A stretch of DNA of 64,000 bases from Gracilariopsis chorda (lineage: Eukaryota; Rhodophyta; Florideophyceae; Gracilariales; Gracilariaceae): positions 1-64,000 of the forward strand of contig NBIV01000259.1 in assembly GCA_003194525.1 (NCBI GenBank), written 5' to 3'. The position numbers and the translations under genes were made by a program. Within the stretch, counting starts at the first letter, position 1; each line of letters opens with the position of its first letter. Below, piece after piece: positions 29,104 to 39,443 of the stretch. Below the pieces are notes generated by a model. The model saw nothing but the letters and a program-made list of their open reading frames with translations. It was not told the origin of the DNA and did no database searches.

Positions 29104-32007
29104 ATGGGATCATACTTTTCTCGAACTGGGGAAGACCATGAAACTTCAAACGATACCGTTGACATTCAACCTTCAAATGCTTTCGGTGAGACACACGGTC
29201 GAAGGCCGCATAAGAGAAGAAGGTTGAATCAGGAGAAGACTCGAAAAGGAAAAGACATTCCTCCTCCAACGCGCGCGATGAATAACTCTCGTGATAACAC
29301 CACCCAGAAAACAATGTGCAACGAAAAACCATCATCAGATGATCAAAGACTTAGATCAGACTCTATGGACCGGAGAGGCAATTCATCTGCGGTGATAAAG
29401 GGTTCAGAAGATGTGAAAGAAGCTGATGCGTTGAAAGCCAATGCAAGACGTCCTAGAAAGCGGAAGTTTGTCGTATTTCTCGGATACAATGGCGAGAAGT
29501 ATTACGGAATGCAGATTAATCCAGGAGTCGTAACGATAGAAAGGGTTCTTCTCTCAGCATTTCACAAAGCGGGGCTGATATCTGATGAGAACAAAGAGTC
29601 CCCTGGCAAAGTGCAGTGGATGCGAGCTGCTAGAACAGACAAGGGTGTGTCCGCCATAGTTCAATGTGTGTCCGCAAAGCTAGAAGTTTTTCCTCAACAG
29701 ATTAACGATCCGCAGTTAATAGCTTCCATAAACGATCATTTACCTGAAGACGTGCAGGTTTACGGGATACTGCGTCCGACGGGGGGATTCAACGCCCGGG
29801 CCGATTGTCATCGTCGTCGTTATGAATATATCTTTCCGGTACGCTTGTTGGGTGGACCAAATGGCGTCCAGAAGGAAAACGAAGTTGGGAAAGGTGATCC
29901 CAGGGCAACGAAACTAAATTCCATTTTGAAGCGTTTTGAAGGTACTCATTGTTTTGCAAACTTCACGGATGGCTTGAGTGGATCTGATGATGCTTCACGG
30001 CGCTACATGATCAGTCTGAGTTGCAGCCAACCTTTCAAACCACCCAAGTCTGGTGTATTCTACGTTTCGGTCGAGATATACGGCCAAAGCTTTTTGTTGC
30101 ATCAAATCAGGAAAATGATCGGGTTATCTCTCTATGTTTATCATGGTCACGCTCCGGAGGAAACTTTATCTGTTGCTTTATGCCCGAATGTGAAGATACA
30201 CACCCCTATGGCCCCGGCTCTTGGCCTTCTTCTGGAGAATCTTATATTTGACAACTACAACAAGCGCTTCAAAGACGTGCTAGAGCAGCCAATATCTTCG
30301 GATGCATTCAGAGAAGCAAAAATGAAGTTCAAAGCCCATGAAGTGTACCGCAGAATAGCAGAGAAAGAGAGAAATGAACGTGTTCTTGAAACATGGGTAA
30401 AGAATTATCGTGAACGGTTTCAATATAAGCATGAAGAAATCCGTGAGCTTCATCAGAAATTTGTGTTGTCTGATGTCGGGAAGGAAGAACAACGAAAACA
30501 ATATGTTGCATCTCTTTATCCCATCAAAACCTCCCTCAGTGACTTCCTTGACTGCGATGCTCCGGAAATGATGAAGATGGCAACTGCCTTAAGCTGCCAG
30601 TTTAGTGAAAGATACGATGTGCCCCCAACATTCTTAGCACGCGCCCCCGGGCGGGTTAATCTTATTGGAGAGCATTTGGATTATAATGGACTGCCGGTCA
30701 TTGGGGTTGCGTTAAGGCAAGGATCAATGCTGGCTGGATGTCTCGATGACACCGAAGTTATTGAAGTCCAGCACGTGCGGAGAGACGTATATCACAGAGG
30801 AAAGCTACGTGCTGACGGGCTTCGAATGGCCTTAGAAAACGAAGACGACAGACTTGACTCTGACTGGATCCAATACGTTTCTTGGGGGGTTAAGGCAGCG
30901 ATAGCAGGCCTTCCGAAAGGAAAGAGGGCGGTGTCGGGCGGTGGACGAGTGCTTATTAGTGGTGATCTTCCCCTAGCATCTGGTCTAGCGTCCAGTTCTT
31001 CTCTGGTTACGTTGTCAGCCCTGGCGACTGCAAGACTGAATAGAAAGAGAATTCCAAAGCAGGAAATCGCTTTAAGAGGTGCGGAAGGGGAACGAATAGG
31101 AGCGGGAACTCGAGGCGGTGCGGTTGATCATGCAATTAGTATGTGTGCCTCCAAGGGTTGCGCTGTTCATGTATCCTTCACTCCCAGGATTGCCGTGAGA
31201 TCACTGCTCTTGCCTAAAAATGCGGTATTGGTTGCTGTTGGAAGCAACGTGAAAGCTCGAAAGGGTTTTGATGAGCTTGTTAAACAGCAGTTCAACTTGC
31301 GAGCAGCGGAATGTCGAATTGCAGCTGCAATTCTCGCTCGTCGACTAGAGGTGCATTTGGAGAAATCAGTTACTACTCCTGGGCAGTTGCTTTTCCAAGC
31401 CAAGAAGACTTCAAAACTGCAATGTCGAACGATATCCACACTCCGTGAAAAAGCACTTGAAGCAATGCCCATTTCCGAGGTTGTATCTCTTGAAGATGTG
31501 AAAGAACAGCTCGGCGTGCAGGAAGTCGAGCTTCAAAATCGATTTCTTATCGGTGTTAAGGCGGAAACTTTTGCTGTTGGGAAGCGAATGTCTCACGTTT
31601 TTTCTGAAGCTGAACGTGTAGAGCAGTTTTTCGAGCTTCTAACAAACGAAGAAAATGATGACCGAGCAAAGTTGGAAGGGATGGGAAGAATTCTAGAAGA
31701 AGGGCATCGCTCTCTTCGAGATTACTATGAATCAAGCTGTTCAGAAGTGGATGAGCTCGTTGAATTTTGTTTGGCTAACGGAGCTGTTGGTAGTCGTGTC
31801 ACTGGTGCTGGATGGGGCGGATTCACTATCAGTGTAGTCCCTGTTGAAAAGAAAGACTCATTCCTTAAGGCTGTTACCAAACGAGTTGGGAAGGGATCTG
31901 TTATTGAAGTAGAACCGTCTGGAGGGGCATGTGTTCTCGCAATCCACGGTGTGCTCGGAGGTCCAGATCGCAAGAGGTCGCAAGCGGTGGCAGATGGAAT
32001 GAAGTAA
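29104..32007 (+). CDS. Fusion of TruA/Pus1-type tRNA pseudouridine synthase and galactokinase (GHMP kinase)
   Basis: A single uninterrupted frame of 967 aa; the ATG at 29104 has a good context (ACCATGG). Residues 1-118 are basic and disordered (RRPHKRRR near 33-40, nuclear-signal-like). Residues 119-385 are a TruA-family synthase: FLGYNGEKYYGMQ, the catalytic loop RAARTDKGVSA with Asp179, RRRYEYIF and QSFLLHQIRKMIG. These enzymes turn uridines of tRNA into pseudouridine. After a charged helical linker (about 400-505), residues 506-960 are a galactokinase: sugar motif RAPGRVNLIGEHLDYNG (513-529), ATP loop SGDLPLASGLASSSS (619-633), the G-x-G-T-x-G-G-x-x-D block with catalytic-type Asp675, and the third GHMP motif GAGWGGF near 905. 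That half would phosphorylate galactose or N-acetylgalactosamine at C1. Both halves keep their key residues. I know of no standard gene with this fusion. Confidence 0.9.
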   Translation: MGSYFSRTGEDHETSNDTVDIQPSNAFGETHGRRPHKRRRLNQEKTRKGKDIPPPTRAMNNSRDNTTQKTMCNEKPSSDDQRLRSDSMDRRGNSSAVIKGSEDVKEADALKANARRPRKRKFVVFLGYNGEKYYGMQINPGVVTIERVLLSAFHKAGLISDENKESPGKVQWMRAARTDKGVSAIVQCVSAKLEVFPQQINDPQLIASINDHLPEDVQVYGILRPTGGFNARADCHRRRYEYIFPVRLLGGPNGVQKENEVGKGDPRATKLNSILKRFEGTHCFANFTDGLSGSDDASRRYMISLSCSQPFKPPKSGVFYVSVEIYGQSFLLHQIRKMIGLSLYVYHGHAPEETLSVALCPNVKIHTPMAPALGLLLENLIFDNYNKRFKDVLEQPISSDAFREAKMKFKAHEVYRRIAEKERNERVLETWVKNYRERFQYKHEEIRELHQKFVLSDVGKEEQRKQYVASLYPIKTSLSDFLDCDAPEMMKMATALSCQFSERYDVPPTFLARAPGRVNLIGEHLDYNGLPVIGVALRQGSMLAGCLDDTEVIEVQHVRRDVYHRGKLRADGLRMALENEDDRLDSDWIQYVSWGVKAAIAGLPKGKRAVSGGGRVLISGDLPLASGLASSSSLVTLSALATARLNRKRIPKQEIALRGAEGERIGAGTRGGAVDHAISMCASKGCAVHVSFTPRIAVRSLLLPKNAVLVAVGSNVKARKGFDELVKQQFNLRAAECRIAAAILARRLEVHLEKSVTTPGQLLFQAKKTSKLQCRTISTLREKALEAMPISEVVSLEDVKEQLGVQEVELQNRFLIGVKAETFAVGKRMSHVFSEAERVEQFFELLTNEENDDRAKLEGMGRILEEGHRSLRDYYESSCSEVDELVEFCLANGAVGSRVTGAGWGGFTISVVPVEKKDSFLKAVTKRVGKGSVIEVEPSGGACVLAIHGVLGGPDRKRSQAVADGMK

Positions 32008-32945
32008 CGGGCCAGGGTTTTTGGTTAGCTCTGGTTTTGCGACGGCTCAGCGGCGCTGGTATCTTAAGCTCCAGATATGGTGTTCAATTCTGTCTCGTTC
32101 TTTTTCTCCTCTATCCATTTTCGTCTTCTTTTTGGTTTGTCTTTGTTGCGAACCCCAACTGCAATTCCCTGCTTATTGACGGGTACAAGGATACCAGCTG
32201 CAGTTCAGCACCTAAACGCAATGCTCATTCCGACACGGAAAGTGCTTTTTCGAGAACATCCTTGTAACACCCGTCCAAGCTTCGGCGCACGTGTTTACGT
32301 ATGTATGCGTATGCCTATATCCGTTGTACATGAACCATTCAAGCTTTCTTTTAACTTTGCCGTATAGTCATATCGAGCTCTTCTATGTGCTCATTATTTG
32401 AATCGGTTTTAATTTGTCAGTGACATCAGCCAGGCACACATTGTCGCCGGTAGACATCCGAAGCCTTTGCACCCTTGTAGTTAAAACATTCCGAGCATAG
32501 TGCAGCATAGGAAGGCTATCGAAAGACAGAGAGAGAGAGGAAGAAAGAGAGATACTTGTACAGAATTTGAGGTTTGGAAGGGCATTCGGCCTTCCTATGG
32601 GTGAAGTTGGACGGCAACGCACGAACGTTCTTGTCCTGTACCGAGTATTATCATTAAAAAGTTTTGGCATTTGCAGAGCTCGAAAGGGCTATCGATTTTG
32701 GGTCAACCGGTGAGATCGTCTACTCCTCCCCTTCACACATCTCCCTCCGTTGTCCGAAAGAACGGTCTTGAGCCGCTCGTACTGAAGGCCATGCTCCATT
32801 ATTTCATCTCTACAACGAATACCGAGTGAAGGAAGCTCAAGACGCATCGGCAAAGAACGAAAAAAAGAAACATTGCTTTTTTGGATAACATCGATACATT
32901 GTGAGCATCGGCCTTGACGCTTCCATCGCATTCGAAGTCGAATTG
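32008..32945. other. Spacer downstream of the fusion gene
   Basis: No supported gene. A (GA)-rich tract lies at about 32526-32552. Frames on both strands are short and without domains. The right part is the upstream region of the methyltransferase gene. Confidence 0.4.
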
Positions 32946-33875
32946 ATGGCAGAACCGGCGTTTGTAAACTCATTCCTCGGAGCGGGCTGCAATTCGCTGC
33001 CAATGCGAACAGATGAACTACCAAAAGTCTGCCGTGGCCGACCACAGAGAAATGATCGTTTGAAGTTGTTTGCAAAAAGAAGTACCTCTTCTGACGCTAC
33101 ACCTAAAGAAACCGGGGCCCGAACGGAAGGAGACTGGTCACCAAGCAAACCTCGTGCTTCTCGACGGCAACGCGGGGGAGGGCGTCGCTTCCGTGGGTAT
33201 GTAAGATCACAGGGAAAGGTCTGTGTGACAAAAAAGTTACCTCCGAATCCGCCAGGTTTGCGTGTGGCTTCTGGTTCTGCTAGGGGACGGCGAATTAAGT
33301 CACCTAATGTGTATTTGCGGCCAATGATGGCCAAAGTGCGCGAGGCTGTATTCAGTATGCTCTACATGCAGGATGCCTTACGAAGAGACGGTACATGTCT
33401 AGATCTGTTCGCAGGATGCGGCAGTGTTGGAATTGAAGCTCTGTCCCGAGGGATGGAGCAGGCAGTGTTTGTAGATTACTCACGCGAGTGTGTGCAAAGC
33501 ATCGATGCCAACTTGGCAAACTGCGAATTCGCTGAACGAGGACTGACAGTGTGCTCACGAGTTGAGCAGTTTGTTAAGGATGGTGAGAGATACAACAACG
33601 GAAGACACTACGATTTGATCACTATCACTCCACCCTACGAAGAGGTAGACTACGGAAAATTGATGAAAATGGTATCGGAATCAAACTGTGTTGGCGAAGG
33701 AACTTTTGTCGTTGTTGAATACCCAGTGGAACTTGGCTCATTTCCACCTAGCATTGGCCACCGATTGGTAGGCGTAAGAAACAGAAGGTACGGGAGAACG
33801 GTAATCGCAGTCTATGCATGCCAACCTGACGTAGATATTGAACTGCGACCAGAAGAATTCGTTAGTCTCAAGTGA
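32946..33875 (+). CDS. RsmD-like rRNA (guanine-N2)-methyltransferase, probably organellar
   Basis: 309 aa from the first in-frame ATG at 32946 (the open frame reaches 32901 only through GTG). Residues 1-100 are a Ser/Arg-rich extension of the organelle transit type. The catalytic part starts with GLRVASGSARGRRI. LRPMMAKVREAVFSML (about 124-139) matches the conserved lRPt-x-x-x-vrEalF block, and LDLFAGCGSVGIEALSRG (about 152-169) is the AdoMet-binding motif I. VDYSREC provides the acidic ribose-binding Asp. RsmD methylates G966 of bacterial 16S rRNA, so a plastid or mitochondrial small-subunit role is expected. The catalytic motif reads TPPY (about 228-231) instead of DPPY/F, an unusual change at the first position. 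It ends 95 bp from a convergent gene. Confidence 0.8.
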   Translation: MAEPAFVNSFLGAGCNSLPMRTDELPKVCRGRPQRNDRLKLFAKRSTSSDATPKETGARTEGDWSPSKPRASRRQRGGGRRFRGYVRSQGKVCVTKKLPPNPPGLRVASGSARGRRIKSPNVYLRPMMAKVREAVFSMLYMQDALRRDGTCLDLFAGCGSVGIEALSRGMEQAVFVDYSRECVQSIDANLANCEFAERGLTVCSRVEQFVKDGERYNNGRHYDLITITPPYEEVDYGKLMKMVSESNCVGEGTFVVVEYPVELGSFPPSIGHRLVGVRNRRYGRTVIAVYACQPDVDIELRPEEFVSLK

Positions 33876-33970
33876 AGGTAACTAGATTCAACCAAAGAGC
33901 TCGTCCAATTCTACCGTTTACCGTGCTTGGCTCGTGGCAACAAAATTCACGAACGCGTCCAAAACAGACA

Positions 33971-34540
33971 TCACTGCGCGTCAATCGGTTTTGTAACGTC
34001 AACCGTGGAGATATCATCGACATCTATGGTAACAACATCTTCTAATTCTTCAAAAGGGGTTTCGAAGTTAGCGGCTTGAAGCTGGACTTCGCACGTAAAG
34101 TAGAAATCTTCACCAATGTTGAAACGTTTCTTCATTTCTTCGAGGTCCATCTTTGGTTGAGCCTCTTCCCCATCAATAGCTGAAAGCTGTAACTCTTTAG
34201 TGGCCTCTTCGATTACAGTATTACATACGTCGTTGAGAACAAAGCTATCGATTTCTTTCATAATGAATGGGGGTATTGTCCCTTTCCGAAACCCTTTGAA
34301 GCTCGCATTCTTTTTAACGCTTTGAATACTTTCCCTTCGTTTGCTCTTGGAGAGGGCTCCAGGTACTTCAAGTTCTAGCTTGTACTTAGCTATTTCTCCG
34401 TCTTTCGTGCTTAGGACCACATCCAATTTCTCGTGAGATAGCAAAGTCATAGAAACGCCTCTTGGACAACGATTCTCTCGGGATGGACGCAAAGACTGGC
34501 CTAGGTTCGGTACCCATTGTGTAACGAATGCCGGTCTCAT
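33971..34540 (-). CDS. Trigger-factor-like ribosome-binding domain protein, probably plastid
   Basis: 189 aa from the ATG at 34538-34540. Residues 1-35 are basic with Ser and Pro, as in a transit peptide. The rest is a single trigger-factor N-terminal domain: LEVPGALSKSKRRESIQSVKKNASFKG followed by the ribosome-docking signature GFRKGTIPP (83-91), then FVLNDVCNTVIEEATKEL. Trigger factor sits at the peptide exit of bacterial-type ribosomes and shields nascent chains. The peptidyl-prolyl isomerase and C-terminal chaperone domains are absent, so this is a stand-alone ribosome-binding module, as known for short plastid trigger-factor-like proteins of plants and algae. The tail is acidic. It converges with the RsmD-like gene, which also looks directed to an organelle ribosome. 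Confidence 0.75.
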   Translation of the reverse strand: MRPAFVTQWVPNLGQSLRPSRENRCPRGVSMTLLSHEKLDVVLSTKDGEIAKYKLELEVPGALSKSKRRESIQSVKKNASFKGFRKGTIPPFIMKEIDSFVLNDVCNTVIEEATKELQLSAIDGEEAQPKMDLEEMKKRFNIGEDFYFTCEVQLQAANFETPFEELEDVVTIDVDDISTVDVTKPIDAQ

Positions 34541-35361
34541 GATGTGATTTCTTTTTAGAGTAAGAATTAGCAGACTCTCTAGTATCTGAGCTCGTGAACA
34601 CTAGTTTTGCCTCCCCAAATTTCTGTGCACAGAGGGAAGGGATGACTTTGTCCGCCGTTCCTGTGTTTACGGACGATACGAAGACGAATAATGGAAAAGA
34701 CTGGCCCTTCTGTACGAGGGGCAAGTCTCTAGATCCGAGATAGCGTTTGACCTCAAAACGCAGCTACAGTACGGTATACCTACTTGATCGGTACCCAAGG
34801 GTGCGGAGAATGGCCTGCGGAGATCAATTTTTGCATCGAAATTGCGGATGAAAACGGTCACATCTGATATCGAATGCATCGGATCTTTTTACCATTTCGC
34901 TACTATGCAACTTCATATCGTTAGTACACTTGGTACTCTGAACTTCAAAGTGTGAAGGGTGCTCGAAAAGCTGAACGGGAAACGGTGGTGCCTTCCTACA
35001 CAAGGATTGGGTGTCATCCTTCTGCGTCCCACCAATACTCCTTTTCTCTAGGCACTTAATATGTTCGAAACTGCATGCCTCTCGGAAACGAAGGGTTATT
35101 GAGCCGAACACTTTGTTGATGAGGGTAGAAAGCTAGCTAGCATTCCTAACCCTTTGCCATCCGTTGGTCGTTAAAGGGGGCAGGCTATGTCATACTTCTG
35201 TACCAATACTGAAATCTCTTTTATATTTCTCTGTACAGCGGACTATGTCTTGTCAACGAGTCCTTTCCAGGTTTAGGTATGCTTGTAGAAGACTTCCACG
35301 TGAGACTTGCAGTTGCTAATGATGTACTGGAGTGCCATAGTGCACAAACATGGCTTGGCCC
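34541..35361. other. Non-coding stretch
   Basis: I see no supported gene in 34541-35361. Short frames on the minus strand overlap each other and carry no domain. The left part is the promoter side of the trigger-factor-like gene and the right part is the 3' side of the glycosyltransferase gene. Confidence 0.4.
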
Positions 35362-37635
35362 TCAGATACCACAAGTAGCTTTCCAGAATCCGAGAGTCTT
35401 GCGCAACAACATTTTGAGATGATGCACATCAACATGTGTGGCTTGGCGCAGTCGGAACTCCCGGCATTCCAAATCTGCCCAGCACGAATGTGCAGACCGG
35501 GCAATATCACCAAACTGATCAAAGATGTGAGTTTCCGTGTCTCTGAAGGCGCGATTTTCCATTCTGTAATGTGACAGATGAGCATCTTTCGCAAGCCGTT
35601 CGAGGGAATTCCCAAGTACTCCATAAGGAGCGACTTCCAAAATATGAGACCCTCGAGGCATGTACACTACGCCTTCGTTTGCGGAGCCACTTAACGTAAT
35701 GAGGAATGTCATCCTATTGTATGTTAGAACTTCTGGAAGAATTTCAGGATGGCGGCGGCACCTTTGACTTTCCGCGTTATTCCACTTTCCGTTTCTTTTG
35801 TCGCAGATCGAGCCATAACAACCAGCACGACTGGTTCCATGTGGACACGGTATCGACGGAGCTTGAATAAATTGTATGTCTACCGCACTGGCCAAACCGG
35901 CTTTCTTCAGTTCGTGTTCAACCGCTTCCTTTACAGCTGGAGCATTTGACATCGTCCCTTCATGACCATGCACGTGTTGGCGTTCCATGATCCATATTGT
36001 CTTCTTTGAACCGCTTGCATCTTTGCATTTTCGCGTTAGTTCCATCTTCGAGGTGGATCGTTCATGCTTCTCAATCAGCCCCTTGATGTTGTCGTATGAT
36101 TCTACGGAAGCCGCGTGACCTTCGTACTCTGCTCCAAATGAAAGGGCGTTTTCAAAACAAAGCAATCGAGGTCGGATTCGGCCAAGTTCAATGCGGTTCT
36201 GTTCGGGAACATCTCCCAAGAAGTATTCGTGCGCCTTGCGAACAACTGTTTCCTGTTCGGTGGGAGGAGTAAACGATTCAGCGGCGACTTTCACATCGAT
36301 GCTGTAATTTGTCTTTCTCAGGACATCAAGCAGAGAACGAATAGGAATCAACGAGCGGTGTAGGTGTTGATTGTACGTGTGGATAGAACGCCCGCGCCAT
36401 AGAATAGTCGTGCCACTGAAATGAACAACTTTTTGGTCCGGAGACGCTAATATGCTCTTACGTCTGTTCCATGAAACACTCAAAGCTGCCCCATAGCGGT
36501 AAAGGTATCCCGGGAACTTGGTTTTCTTATCCTTTGAAAAACGCGGAACGAGAAACTTGTTTCTTCGGGTGCAGTAGCAGACATGCTTTAGTGCAATAAC
36601 ACGTACATCGGTTCTCCTGTAGTTCAAGGGTTTGAACAGCAAAAACTCTTTTTCAAGGAGTAACTCGGTTTGAGGAAGTTCTTTGAAGGTCGTTTCATTG
36701 ATTTTGAAATGAGGGCTCTTGTGAATAGAATGTTGTTTGTTACCATGTGCGTTAGGTGCATTAGGCGTATGGGATGTAGGATTACTTCGATGTTTAGGTT
36801 TGTTGTGATCGTGGTGGGTATTATGGGTAACGCCATTCTGCGTGTCTTTTTGGTTCTCAGTAGATGCAAAATACTGGTGAGATGAAAGATGATTAGGAGG
36901 ATTCTTCAAGTTGTCCGCAAGCCCAAGAGATAGGGCCCGGTCTTCAACGGTTTTGTAACCATACTTCGCGTTATGAGGAACTCTGCGGTGCAATGAAGAA
37001 TGAGTAGGATGTACCCTGAGATGTCCTGCAACCTCACGAACCAATCTATCGTAAGTCGGATGCTTAGCGCGATGTTTGTCATGTTCAGGAACAGCAGAAT
37101 GTCCCGATTCCTGATGGCCAGATTGCCTGTAAACATGATTCGAAGGGGGAGAACCAAAAGAATGAATATCGGAACCCGAATGGCTGTTCTGCTTCATGTC
37201 CGGTGGCGTAGAGATTGATTTGTGACCGTTATCTCGTTGTGACAGCTTTTCTGTATCGTATAGCTCCCATTGTCCTCCGTATACGTTATCAAGTGGTTCG
37301 TCTTGCCCATTCGTGTCGTAGTGCTCTCCAATATGTGTGCTCGCGGAAGCCGTGTGGTAGTAGTCCGCAGGCTTCGGCGTGGGCGCACGGGCTCTCGCGG
37401 ACAGGAGGAATGCGATTCCGATAGAGAGAAAAATCGGAATGAGCGCAGACCTGTTGGATAGCCTCAGTCTTTGCAGGCTGTTCTTTGCGCGCCTAAGGTA
37501 TGGATTAACCATATAAAGAAAGGCCTTAGACTGGGAAGTCAAGAACACGCCTTCCCGACTGAGTGCGGCCTCCAACTGCGTATCCGCTGCGCGGTGGACC
37601 CCAACGTGGTAAGCGACGTGGTCGCTGTATAGCAT
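35362..37635 (-). CDS. GT61-like type II Golgi glycosyltransferase
   Basis: 757 aa from the ATG at 37635; an ATG at 37512 would give 716 aa and the short basic tail usual for type II Golgi enzymes, so that start is equally possible. A membrane anchor (ALIPIFLSIGIAFLLSA, about 64-80 of the long form) is followed by about 240 residues of His/Ser/Asn-rich stem. The C-terminal 400 residues resemble the DUF563/GT61 family: TIWIMERQHVHG, then a Cys-rich loop, then LSGSANEGVVYMPRGSHILEVAPYG, which matches the G-A-x-L-x-x-x-x-F-x-x-x-x-x-x-I-E-x-x-P-x-G block of that family. Such enzymes add xylose, arabinose or GlcNAc in the Golgi, so a role in cell-wall or protein glycans is likely. The acceptor is unknown. 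Several cysteines in the domain suggest lumenal disulfides. Confidence 0.6.
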   Translation of the reverse strand: MLYSDHVAYHVGVHRAADTQLEAALSREGVFLTSQSKAFLYMVNPYLRRAKNSLQRLRLSNRSALIPIFLSIGIAFLLSARARAPTPKPADYYHTASASTHIGEHYDTNGQDEPLDNVYGGQWELYDTEKLSQRDNGHKSISTPPDMKQNSHSGSDIHSFGSPPSNHVYRQSGHQESGHSAVPEHDKHRAKHPTYDRLVREVAGHLRVHPTHSSLHRRVPHNAKYGYKTVEDRALSLGLADNLKNPPNHLSSHQYFASTENQKDTQNGVTHNTHHDHNKPKHRSNPTSHTPNAPNAHGNKQHSIHKSPHFKINETTFKELPQTELLLEKEFLLFKPLNYRRTDVRVIALKHVCYCTRRNKFLVPRFSKDKKTKFPGYLYRYGAALSVSWNRRKSILASPDQKVVHFSGTTILWRGRSIHTYNQHLHRSLIPIRSLLDVLRKTNYSIDVKVAAESFTPPTEQETVVRKAHEYFLGDVPEQNRIELGRIRPRLLCFENALSFGAEYEGHAASVESYDNIKGLIEKHERSTSKMELTRKCKDASGSKKTIWIMERQHVHGHEGTMSNAPAVKEAVEHELKKAGLASAVDIQFIQAPSIPCPHGTSRAGCYGSICDKRNGKWNNAESQRCRRHPEILPEVLTYNRMTFLITLSGSANEGVVYMPRGSHILEVAPYGVLGNSLERLAKDAHLSHYRMENRAFRDTETHIFDQFGDIARSAHSCWADLECREFRLRQATHVDVHHLKMLLRKTLGFWKATCGI

Positions 37636-37718
37636 GATGAAAAAGATGTCGTGGAGTGGCGACACACAACGCCCTCTCGTTGTTGTTGTGACCTAGGAGA
37701 GAAAGATCACGACAGAGT

Positions 37719-39112
37719 CTAGCAACCGCGATGGTGGGAGAGGGGAGCGCACCGGACTATCTCCTCAAGCCTGAAATAATCTTCGGAACGGGCTGAATGT
37801 ACAAGCGAGTACATCGTAATTGAATCAACATCTTGCAGTGCGCTGACAAATTCGATGGGGTATGCATACGGTGCGGCACGTCTATTCATGTCTAAGACGT
37901 CTTGAGATGGTAGTTCGAATTGAATGCGGCTAGTCGCGCCCGGCGCAGAAGCCAGTGGAGAGCGTCTGTTAACTTGCAAACAATTGAAACGAATACGCTC
38001 TCACAATTTAAAGCCGAAAGTCGGCTCCGAACAAACTGCGCCGTGAGCATACGAACGCGTCCCGAGGCTCGTCCAATCTAATCTTCTCGTGTCGTTGCAC
38101 CGACGCGGGACGTTTCGTTAATACAGCTTCGCAGCTTCGCAGCGCTGTAGGTAGGCTTCACAATCCTCTGAACATCTACAGTTTCATTTTGTTTGCTGCT
38201 TGGCACGCGGATAGTAAACGTACAGCCTGTCGGACCTAGTGAGTTAAATCACTCTCCATTTAGAAAGCGAGTCGCTTGCTGGAGAGGGTACATTGTGCGA
38301 GGGTACACATAGCAATGCCTTTCGGTGTCCATGCAAATGAAATCCCGCAAGCTTTGCACGCGTCTATGACGTATCTTCCATGAATCATTCTGTATTGTAC
38401 CGCGGCTAATAGTTCCGGTAACCCATTCTATGAACTCTTCAGCTGGCTCTGTGTAAAATGTCATGTAGCGTTCGACTTTAGAGCGAAGATATATTCATAT
38501 ATGCACATTCGCGGTGAACTTTTCCTATCCTCTTTCTGTAGAACTGAAGCAAAACCAGTTGGCCTGCGGGCCGAGGTCCACGCACCACGAGTTCATGTCT
38601 GGTTCGCATGTGGTCTTGATTCACCGCACTCGTTTGTGGGGGGATGCGCGTACTCCTCCAGTAAGGCTACTAAGATATGGTTAAACCTGTACCCAGGCCT
38701 ATGGAGAAGAAGGATGAAGTCTCAAGCACGAAGGATGGAACGACGGGCATCTTCCCGTATCGCTCTAGCTATGAGGGGAGGGCCATCAAGTGAACTCATT
38801 CACCTGCAGATGCGAACGTCGTGTTCATGAATCATGACTTTGCAAAAAGCATCCGACGCGATGTGGGCCGAGTGTGATGGGGAATTCTGAAGTGGAAATC
38901 TGTAAACGCTGGAACTCGTGGCATTCCTGACGAAGCTTATTTTGAGGTTCATCAGGGATCAATTCAGCGCACTCTGGGGTGCACCGATCGTCTAGAGAGA
39001 TTCCGACGATCAACACCACGCTTGTCGTATTTGTTCCATAAGGCCCCGGAGAAGAGATTTGCCGGGTTGCTCTGTCGTACGGAGTCAACTTTCTCTTGAC
39101 GGCCATTAGCAT
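37719..39112 (-). pseudogene. Possible broken minus-strand gene upstream of the glycosyltransferase
   Basis: Three minus-strand segments look protein-like but are not in one frame: 39112-38825 (GISLDDRCTPECAELIPDE and following), 38464-38249 (starts with ATG; FIEWVTGTISRGTIQNDSW) and 37979-37719 (FELPSQDVLDMNRRAAPYAYP). Between 38825 and 38465 another segment (FILLLHRPGYRFNHILVALLEEY) is readable between stops. They could be exons or a decayed gene. No family was recognised. Confidence 0.3.
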
Positions 39113-39197
39113 TACAAGATCACACGGGCTTCACTAATCGCCCCGTCGTTGTTACATCTGAAATCGAGTCGAATTGTTTATATTGACGGACTGAAGC

Positions 39198-39443
39198 ATG
39201 TGGCGTTGTGTTTTTCGAGCTACTCGTGTTGTGCTAGATGGTCGCAATCGATTCCCAGTAGACATCAAGTATACGCAAACAAGGAAGCGAAATACAAGAA
39301 AACGTGTAAAGATAATGAAGGAAAACGCCAAAATCATCAGGGAAGGACGTGAGGCTCTCTCAAGACGATTAGAGAGAGAGAAGCACCAAATGGCCAACGA
39401 ATCATTGCAACAAACAACTGCCACAAATCAACCGGTTCAGTAA
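39198..39443 (+). CDS. Small basic helical protein, unrecognised
   Basis: 81 aa from an ATG at 39198. After an amphipathic, Arg-containing N-terminus (MWRCVFRATRVVL) that could act as a mitochondrial presequence, there is one long charged helix with KIMKENAKIIREGREALSRRLEREKHQ. The composition is like small organellar ribosomal or assembly proteins, but I cannot name it. It may equally be a chance frame. The convergent FKBP gene ends 139 bp further on. Confidence 0.3.
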   Translation: MWRCVFRATRVVLDGRNRFPVDIKYTQTRKRNTRKRVKIMKENAKIIREGREALSRRLEREKHQMANESLQQTTATNQPVQ

